Assembly (NCBI GenBank): GCA_964546995.1
Contig: CAZJKO010000005.1
Coordinates: forward strand, 1-47,413
Direction of reading: 5' to 3'
DNA length: 47,413 nt
Origin: CAZJKO01 sp964546995
GTDB taxonomy: Bacteria > Bacillota_I > Bacilli_A > RF39 > UBA660
Shown piece by piece: positions 7,642-12,478 of the stretch. The notes below the pieces were generated by a model, which saw only the letters and a list, made by a program, of their open reading frames with translations, was not told where the DNA came from and did no database searches. Positions within the stretch are counted from its first letter, which is position 1. Each line of letters starts with the position of its first letter. Position numbers and translations under genes: made by a program.

Positions 7642-8527
7642 ACTTATTCTTGCTTTCTAAAACATCTTCTAAGTTCGGACAAGAGTATCTTCCTCCAATT
7701 GTCTGCGTCGATAAGGCCCCTGTTATATTGGCAAGTCTCGCTGTTTCTTCTAGGGATTTCTTTTGTAGTAAAAAGTAGAGAAAGGCCCCATGGAAAATGT
7801 CCCCTGCTCCCGTTGTATCGACAGCTTTTACTTTGATGCTAGGAATGATCTTGTAGGCGTCACTTTTTAGAAAACATCCATGTTCTTCTAGGGTGATCAC
7901 GATTTCATTTTGAAAAGCACTTTTTAATTTTTCGTACACTTCGATCAAAGTATCTTGGTTTTCTATGTCGATTTTTGTGTTTGTAAACTCTTCCGCAAAC
8001 TCTTTGGAACAAATGACATAATCGACTAAAGGACATAAAGCGAGCGTTAACGGTCTTACTCTTCCTGCGTCGATAACCTTGAGGGCTTGTTTGTTATGTT
8101 CTATTGCATAAAGCGATGCTTCTAACTCTTCCCCATCGACTAAGATTGCATCAAACGTTCCTTCTGGAAGATATGTGTACTTGATATTTTCTTTTTTCGA
8201 GGTTAAAATCGTCCTGGTTCCCGTTGCGGTGTTTGCAATAATAAAGCTTTCAGCCGTCTGTGTTTTTGCTTGTCGTTCTAAATACGTTGTATCTACCCCA
8301 ACTAATTCCAATTCTTTTAGGATGCTTTCGCCATAAAGATCGTCACCTACTACCCCCGCAAACGATACATCCATTTTCCATTTAGCCAATAGATATGCGG
8401 CATTACTGGCAGGACCTCCACCACACTTGATGATTTCACCAATCCTCGTTTTGGTATTTTCTCTTGGAAAATTCAACACAGGAAGTGTGATATCGTACGA
8501 TGCGTGTCCTATACATAATATTTTCAT
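7628..8527 (-). CDS. PfkB/ribokinase-family sugar kinase
   Basis: A 299-residue cytosolic kinase that transfers phosphate from ATP to a sugar or nucleoside hydroxyl. The first PfkB signature is seen in GGGPASNAAYLLAKW (residues 36-50), and the second, with catalytic Asp and anion hole, in DTTGAGDIFHGAF (about 242-254). Substrate specificity cannot be read; ribose, fructose-6-P, adenosine-like nucleosides or 2-keto-3-deoxygluconate are possible. TATAAT at 8547-8552 (minus strand), just behind the old ppdK terminator, is a probable promoter. The gene overlaps smr, which follows. Before the island inserted, it would have been the gene next after ppdK. Confidence 0.85.
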   Translation of the reverse strand: MKILCIGHASYDITLPVLNFPRENTKTRIGEIIKCGGGPASNAAYLLAKWKMDVSFAGVVGDDLYGESILKELELVGVDTTYLERQAKTQTAESFIIANTATGTRTILTSKKENIKYTYLPEGTFDAILVDGEELEASLYAIEHNKQALKVIDAGRVRPLTLALCPLVDYVICSKEFAEEFTNTKIDIENQDTLIEVYEKLKSAFQNEIVITLEEHGCFLKSDAYKIIPSIKVKAVDTTGAGDIFHGAFLYFLLQKKSLEETARLANITGALSTQTIGGRYSCPNLEDVLESKNKYDLS

Positions 8528-8554
8528 AACATCACCAACTATGACTATTATAGC

Positions 8555-8583
8555 AAAAAAAGAATTATCTTTAAAGACAATTC
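8555..8583 (-). terminator. Displaced native terminator of ppdK
   Basis: A ten-base-pair stem (8562-8571 with 8574-8583, one G-U) is followed on the minus strand by seven T. It stands five bases after the stop codon of a short coding remnant that matches the C-terminal end of PPDK, so it is best read as the original ppdK terminator. Confidence 0.75.
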
Positions 8584-8587
8584 TCGT

Positions 8588-8629
8588 TTATTTCACTTCT
8601 TTTTCCTTTTCGCGTATAGCGGCTTGTAC
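8588..8629 (-). pseudogene. Displaced 3' end of ppdK
   Basis: The frame reads VQAAIREKEKEVK and stops with TAA. The present ppdK ends AQASIREKVNK. The DNA of the two tails matches at 20 of 25 bases, including ten identical bases (CGCGAAAAGG). The remnant is followed directly by a strong terminator, as the true end of a gene would be. It has no start or ribosome site and is 3.9 kb from ppdK, on the same strand and separated by accessory genes. This is the usual mark of integration into the 3' end of a gene. Confidence 0.65.
8605..8629 (-). repeat. att-like repeat, left end of the island
   Basis: It matches 12479-12503 at 20 of 25 positions, in direct orientation, with a perfectly shared core CCTTTTCGCG (8605-8614). 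The similarity stops outside this stretch. It probably represents the attachment-site copy produced by integration. Confidence 0.6.
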
Positions 8630-8714
8630 CACTGCTTTGTTTGGGAGGCAATTATATATAAATACAGCTTAGATAATGAATTATATTTTTCTACATCCAA
8701 ATAAATTATAACAT

Positions 8715-8781
8715 AAAAACCTAGTTATGAAAACTAGGCATTGAATGACTTAGAGCTTCTAAAGTTTTCTAAGCACCACTC
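8715..8781 (-). ncRNA. Small structured RNA downstream of abi_2 (copy 2) with its terminator
   Basis: A 38-base conserved unit (8744-8781) is followed by a terminator (CCTAGTT/AACTAGG, loop of five, T5). The unit forms the stem CTTAGA/TCTAAG around a 13-base loop and keeps 5' GAGTGGTG and 3' GTCATT. It differs from copy 1 at six of 38 positions, four of which are two compensated pairs in the stem. TATAAT at 8788-8793 would start transcription exactly at the first conserved base, as in copy 1; its -35 (TGTATA) is weak. It is likely a free small RNA of about 67 bases partnering the Abi_2 protein. Confidence 0.65.
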
Positions 8782-8809
8782 ATTAATATTATATTACAAA
8801 TGCTTAAAT

Positions 8810-9679
8810 TTATACATTAGGATAACCCATAATTCTTAAAATATTTTTAATATCTATAGAATTTAGCTTATTATCTAACTTTTTTATTTCTTTTTCTATT
8901 GCTTTTACTAAACTGTTATATTGCCTTTTATCTAAAATAATTTGCATTGCTCTAATCATCATGTATAGATTAGTAAGATTATCTTTTATTACATAATTAG
9001 TATCAATCTCTTTAAATTTTAAAGTATATTTATCTCTATAGCAAAATAAACGATCATTATGAGCACAAATATTTCTAACATTAGTAAGACACTTTAAAAT
9101 TTGTTTTAATAATGCATCTGATATTTTAAATTTTTTTGCTATTATTTGCCTATCGCTTTGCTTTAACAATCCATAATAGCTACTAATAACTCCAAATGTT
9201 AATATTTTAGTTAAAACGAATGGTGGAACAAAGCCATAATTATCTTTATAATGAGTAATTGCAAGATGAATACCATAATTATGATTAATGTCTTCATTTA
9301 TTTTATCAATCAATTTCTTTCTAACCACTAGGTTTACTTTATTATCTAGGTTATTAGCATTTAAATAAGCATCTATACCATAAATATTAGAAATATGATT
9401 TGACATTAATGATTTAATTAAAGATTCAACTTCTAAAGCATATTTTAACATTATTAATTTCAAGTTTTTATCAAATTCATATAAAGCATATATTTCTTCA
9501 AAAGAAACATTTGGAAGGTAATTATTATTAGAATCTTTAAAATTATATTTATAACTATTGATTATAGAATAATATGTATATTTTTCTAATTTTTTCAAAG
9601 CTGATTTCTTATTTTTAATAATTACATTTTTACATTCTAAGTATTTTAATAATTCTTCATTCGTTTTATATTGCTTCAT
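8810..9679 (-). CDS. Abi_2 (AbiD/AbiF-like) abortive infection protein with HEPN motif
   Basis: A 289-residue, mostly helical protein of the Abi_2 family. Family marks are the N-terminal KLEKYTYYSIINSYKYNF region, the central FDKNLKLIMLKYALEVESLI helix and the C-terminal NVRNICAHNDRLF. The last holds RNICAH, the R-x4-H ribonuclease motif of HEPN domains, so this is probably an RNase. AbiF-type proteins have been linked to nearby small RNAs and to the ancestry of Cas13. AGGAGG lies six bases before the ATG. A strong promoter upstream first transcribes a small structured RNA, and a second copy of that RNA lies just past the stop codon. It likely acts as an RNA-controlled toxin in phage defence. 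Confidence 0.85.
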   Translation of the reverse strand: MKQYKTNEELLKYLECKNVIIKNKKSALKKLEKYTYYSIINSYKYNFKDSNNNYLPNVSFEEIYALYEFDKNLKLIMLKYALEVESLIKSLMSNHISNIYGIDAYLNANNLDNKVNLVVRKKLIDKINEDINHNYGIHLAITHYKDNYGFVPPFVLTKILTFGVISSYYGLLKQSDRQIIAKKFKISDALLKQILKCLTNVRNICAHNDRLFCYRDKYTLKFKEIDTNYVIKDNLTNLYMMIRAMQIILDKRQYNSLVKAIEKEIKKLDNKLNSIDIKNILRIMGYPNV

Positions 9680-9694
9680 ATTACCTCCTGAAAT

Positions 9695-9736
9695 AAAAAT
9701 GACCTAGGGCTTCAAAAGTTTCCTAGGCACTACTCG
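9695..9736 (-). ncRNA. Small structured RNA upstream of abi_2 (copy 1)
   Basis: The conserved 38-base unit (9698-9735) folds as CCTAGG/CCTAGG (9722-9727 with 9703-9708) around a 13-base loop and is followed by T5, a weak terminator 11 bases before the toxin ribosome site. Termination here would release a short RNA, and read-through would make the abi_2 mRNA. This layout recalls type III toxin-antitoxin loci. Compared with copy 2, the stem changes at two pairs, both compensated (C-G to U-A, G-C to A-U). Confidence 0.65.
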
Positions 9737-9742
9737 ATATAA

Positions 9743-9771
9743 ACTATACTAGATATTAATGGCTTTGTCAA
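9743..9771 (-). promoter_or_regulatory. Strong promoter of the small RNA and abi_2
   Basis: TTGACA (9766-9771), a 17-base spacer and TATAGT (9743-9748). The predicted start falls at about 9736, next to the first base of the conserved RNA unit. Confidence 0.8.
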
Positions 9772-9823
9772 TGATTTTTAAATGATTTCTCAATAATTCT
9801 TACTACTAATTGTACAAAGTATT

Positions 9824-10426
9824 TTATCTTTTAATTATATTATATTGTTCTTTTTTTTCTCTTTTATTTACTGCCATTTCAATATAATCATTAAAATTAT
9901 TTATAAATTCGTCCCATGATATCAATGAGCAATAATGATCCTGATTTCTGTCATACACTCCATTTTGAGGATTATGTTTATAAATTTTCTTTATATTAAA
10001 CATATTTTTTCTTACCAGATTATCAAAATCTTTTACAGTTACTGAACTTGAATTAGAAAAAGTATCTATTACTATAGGCTTGGCTTCTGGAGTATAAACA
10101 GCTATTAATCCATTACACCTATTATTCTCTCGATCATCTAATGAATATTTAATCTCGTCATACATCCAATCGTCATACACATAACTAAAACCATTATAAC
10201 TCTTTTTATGATTAATTGCTTCAGGTGTTAACAATACAATTGTAACACTAGTATATCTCAGTTTATCATATAAATATCCTTTTATTGTATCTTCAGACAT
10301 CATTGATCTATCTTCATTTTCAGAACAATTTATAACTGTTTCAGAATTAGAAAATAATTTACTTAAATAATCCTTATATTTATAACCGTCTTTATATCTA
10401 AAAGAAATAAAAATCCTTCTTGCCAT
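9824..10426 (-). CDS. TIR-like (ThsB/MTH538-type) protein
   Basis: A 200-residue protein whose start RRIFISFRYKD matches the first strand of ThsB-like TIR domains (compare VFFSFHYQD). A central strand TSVTIVLLTPEA and DDWMYDEIKYSL, carrying the candidate catalytic Glu, also fit, as does the later strand NGLIAVYTPEA. In Thoeris systems such TIR proteins sense phage and make an NAD-derived signal that triggers a partner effector. Here the partner would be the four-helix membrane protein encoded nine bases upstream, not the SIR2-SLOG or Macro-TM ThsA. The last 40 residues are polar and probably helical. The family call is good; the signalling role is inference. Confidence 0.75.
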   Translation of the reverse strand: MARRIFISFRYKDGYKYKDYLSKLFSNSETVINCSENEDRSMMSEDTIKGYLYDKLRYTSVTIVLLTPEAINHKKSYNGFSYVYDDWMYDEIKYSLDDRENNRCNGLIAVYTPEAKPIVIDTFSNSSSVTVKDFDNLVRKNMFNIKKIYKHNPQNGVYDRNQDHYCSLISWDEFINNFNDYIEMAVNKREKKEQYNIIKR

Positions 10427-10435
10427 AACTACCTC

Positions 10436-10846
10436 CTATATCAAATAAACTGCTATGCTTGTTATTATACATGTTATATAAAATAAAATCTCAGTTAATG
10501 AAAACATGCACTTAAAAAACGAAATTTTAATTGTATCCTTCATTTCAATTTTTATGTTGTTATAATTCATATCAAAAACTTCGTTATCTTTACAACGTTT
10601 TAATTTTTCATTATAAAACAATCTATATTTTCTCTCCAATTGTAAATAATACGTATCTAAACACCAAAGTACAAATAAAGGGACAACTGTAAACAAAATA
10701 CATCTCTTATCACCTTGATTGCCAGCAAATGAAAAAATTGCTAGCATTACACCAATTCCCCAACCTTTAATCTGGAAAGAATTGTTTGCCATTCGATCAA
10801 TTATGTTCTGTATCATTTGCAAATAAGCTGCTTTATTATTTTCCAT
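10436..10846 (-). CDS. Small multi-pass membrane protein paired with the TIR gene
   Basis: A 136-residue protein with two membrane hairpins: WGIGVMLAIFSFAG and CILFTVVPLFVLWCL, then a charged cytosolic stretch (YYLQLERKYRLFYNEKLKR and onwards), then FSLTEILFYITCIITSIAVYLI. This layout recalls SLATT-like and other small membrane effectors found beside nucleotide-signalling defence genes. I do not recognise a named family. TTGAAA-N17-TATAAT stands upstream, and the TIR gene follows in the same transcript. A likely role is membrane disruption once the TIR protein signals. A passive anchor for the TIR protein is the alternative. Confidence 0.7.
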   Translation of the reverse strand: MENNKAAYLQMIQNIIDRMANNSFQIKGWGIGVMLAIFSFAGNQGDKRCILFTVVPLFVLWCLDTYYLQLERKYRLFYNEKLKRCKDNEVFDMNYNNIKIEMKDTIKISFFKCMFSLTEILFYITCIITSIAVYLI

Positions 10847-10871
10847 ATTGTACCTCCAATGTTAGTTTTAT

Positions 10872-10900
10872 ATTATATACGAAAAGAAAGTATTTTTCAA
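10872..10900 (-). promoter_or_regulatory. Promoter of the TIR/membrane pair
   Basis: TTGAAA (10895-10900), 17-base spacer, TATAAT (10872-10877). It makes the pair independent of the ParB-like operon upstream. Confidence 0.75.
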
Positions 10901-10918
10901 TAATTCTAAAGAAAAAAA

Positions 10919-11395
10919 TCACCTTTTTATTTTCATATAATATCCAAGGGCTTCGATAACGTACTTCTCAAGATACCGTTTATCTCTTTTTAATAATTCA
11001 GGTGGTAAAACTGCTTCTATTTTCTTTTTATTAAAAGTTATCTTATCATTTTGATTACCTTTCTTTTCATCTAATATTTTTTCTAGTGAATTAAAATCTA
11101 ATTTATGTTTTTGACTTAGATTTCTAATTCTTATCGCTTGAGCTCTATTAGGTGTTAAATCTTCATATTCTATAGAAGCAAAAAGCAATTTTTGCTCATC
11201 TTTGTTTAAATAAGATAATTCTACTGCTGTTGTTATGCCTAAAGTTAAATAAGTTTTTTTATCATGAATTACAGTATCATCAACAATCTTTAATAATTCA
11301 GGTATTAAATAAGTAAGCCTTATATATCTTCTAACTTGTTCTCTAGATTCTCCACTAACTTTAGCTATCAATTCAACAGAAGTTAACTTCTGCAC
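10919..11395 (-). CDS. ParB-like protein, C-terminal part (HTH and tail), out of frame with the N-terminal part
   Basis: 158 codons from a GTG. VQKLTSVELIAKVSGESREQ and VRRYIRLTYLIPELL form the KorB/ParB helix-turn-helix region, and a basic C-terminal tail follows. It lacks its own ribosome site. A one-base backward shift at the A8 run in the upstream ORF joins the two as ...KKKDTSTQDVQKLTS..., giving a protein of about 290 residues, the usual length of ParB-like proteins on mobile elements. The gene may be broken, expressed by programmed -1 frameshifting, or expressed by transcript slippage. The predicted role is DNA binding in element partition or regulation. Confidence 0.75.
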   Translation of the reverse strand: MQKLTSVELIAKVSGESREQVRRYIRLTYLIPELLKIVDDTVIHDKKTYLTLGITTAVELSYLNKDEQKLLFASIEYEDLTPNRAQAIRIRNLSQKHKLDFNSLEKILDEKKGNQNDKITFNKKKIEAVLPPELLKRDKRYLEKYVIEALGYYMKIKR

Positions 11396-11781
11396 ATCTT
11401 GTGTAGAAGTGTCTTTTTTTTACCTTGGTGTTTAATCGCATCTAATTTCATTTTATAGGCATAAGCTTTTTCTGAAGGCAAAATTTTACTTCTATATATA
11501 TTGGAATCTACCATATAAATGATTGCTTCGTCATCATTTAATTCTTCTATATAGCAACCCGCCTCTTCTACTCCATTTAATTCAAGTGCTAGTTTTCTTC
11601 TATGACCTGATATCAGTTCAAACCTTCCGTTTTCTTTTCTTCTAACTACTAGTGGATTTAATAATCCATTTTCTCTAATACTTGATACAAGTTCATTTAA
11701 TGATTCATCCTTATTAACTTTAAATGGATGATTTTTAAAGGAATCAATATTGCATAATTTTACTTTTACTATTTCTTTCAT
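11383..11781 (-). CDS. ParB-like protein, N-terminal nuclease/CTPase domain part
   Basis: 132 codons. It carries the ParB/Srx N-terminal domain: a first box SLNELVSSIRENGLLNPLVV (residues 27-46), the nucleotide-binding signature ISGHRRKLALE (57-67), and DEAIIYMVDSNIYR leading into PSEKAYAYKMKLDAIKHQG. It then runs off frame at an A8 tract and stops 11 codons later. The start codon lies four bases after the stop of the XRE gene, so the two form an operon. Such proteins accompany conjugative or integrative elements. Confidence 0.8.
   Translation of the reverse strand: MKEIVKVKLCNIDSFKNHPFKVNKDESLNELVSSIRENGLLNPLVVRRKENGRFELISGHRRKLALELNGVEEAGCYIEELNDDEAIIYMVDSNIYRSKILPSEKAYAYKMKLDAIKHQGKKKTLLHKMCRS
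11390..11420 (-). other. A8 slippery site with downstream hairpin in the ParB-like gene
   Basis: In the zero frame the run reads A AAA AAG, the same heptamer used for -1 frameshifting in E. coli dnaX. Two bases later, ACTTCT-A-CACA-AGA-TGTG-C-AGAAGT can form an imperfect hairpin (10 pairs). A competing perfect palindrome CAGAAGTTAACTTCTG overlaps its 3' arm. Transcript slippage from A8 to A9 would also restore the frame. A simple frameshift mutation or an assembly error is equally possible. Confidence 0.45.
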
Positions 11782-11785
11782 TATT

Positions 11786-12256
11786 TTACTCTCCTTTTAT
11801 TTGAAAAGTTAATTTCCATTCAATATACTCTTCATAACTTATTTCTCGATCTTCTCTTTTTTGTTTCTTTTGTTGCCATTCCTTTATGAAATTACTAATT
11901 AAAGCATCTGCTTTATTTTGAAGTTGTTCTGATGTTGCTAATTCAACATTCATTTTAGGATACAATTCTTCCAACCACATAAATATATAAACTATATCTA
12001 AAGGATTTTTAAAATCATATTTTCCAATAGAACTAGGATTAACTTTTAAAATATTAGCGATTTCAATTAGTCTATCTTCTTTTGGGTTTCTTTCTCCTTT
12101 CTCGTATCTTGTCATATTTACTCTCTTACTTTCTCCAGATAATCCCAATTTTTCTGAAACTTCGTCTTGAGTAAGCCTTCTAAATTGTCTTACAAAGGCA
12201 ATTCTTGATCCTTGTGTTAAATCTTTTAATTTTGGTTTTAGATAAAAATATCGCAT
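11786..12256 (-). CDS. XRE-family regulator of the island
   Basis: A 156-residue protein. Residues 11-75 hold an XRE helix-turn-helix (RIAFVRQFRRLTQDEVSEKL, then MTRYEKGERNPKEDRLIEIA). The C-terminal half is helical and charged, with FMWLEELYPKM and a basic QQKKQKRE stretch. The frame opens 16 codons earlier, but AAGGAGGTGA four bases before the internal ATG fixes the start. It leads the operon with the ParB-like gene, and its probable role is control of the mobile element. A terminator just upstream isolates it from ppdK transcription. Confidence 0.75.
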   Translation of the reverse strand: MRYFYLKPKLKDLTQGSRIAFVRQFRRLTQDEVSEKLGLSGESKRVNMTRYEKGERNPKEDRLIEIANILKVNPSSIGKYDFKNPLDIVYIFMWLEELYPKMNVELATSEQLQNKADALISNFIKEWQQKKQKREDREISYEEYIEWKLTFQIKGE

Positions 12257-12302
12257 TTTTTCACCTCCTTTTTTATATCGCATAATTCTTATCTTTTCAC
12301 AC

Positions 12303-12333
12303 AAAAAAGACCAAGATGTTTATATCTTAGTCT
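12303..12333 (-). terminator. Terminator between the ppdK tail and the island regulator
   Basis: A ten-base-pair stem (12308-12317 with 12324-12333, one G-U) and a T6 run on the minus strand. It closes the current ppdK transcript, replacing the native terminator now 3.7 kb away. Confidence 0.8.
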
Positions 12334-12336
12334 AAT

Positions 12337-12478
12337 TTATATATAAATATCAATTGTGATAGGTTCTTTTAACCTTGCATTTTTACATTCAGGTATTTTA
12401 TCTGAATATCTTAAAATATCATCTTTTGTAATGATTATGCGGGTTAAAAACAATTCATAATAACTTTCTATTTGTTTA
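12337..12478 (-). pseudogene. 3' fragment of an island gene fused behind ppdK
   Basis: A frame different from that of ppdK continues past the ppdK stop for about 44 codons, with a protein-like composition (YYELFLTRIIITKDDILRYS), and ends three bases before a strong terminator. This suggests the real end of an island gene cut by integration. If the two att-like copies are joined as in a circular form, the frame runs on upstream for about 15 more codons before a stop. I cannot assign it. Confidence 0.35.

Noticed and set aside
8427..8672. Plus-strand ORF across the pfkB start and the att-like region
   Set aside because: It is antisense to pfkB and to the ppdK remnant, lacks a ribosome site and has no protein-like composition.
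8588..8672. Remnant near 8.6 kb as an independent small gene
   Set aside because: It has no start with ribosome site, and its ending matches the ppdK C terminus at protein and DNA level, so a displaced gene end explains it better.
8715..9735. The two 38-base units as a CRISPR mini-array or transposon ends
   Set aside because: There are only two copies almost 950 bases apart with a gene between them, in direct rather than inverted orientation, and their differences are compensated in an RNA stem. No cas genes or transposase are present.
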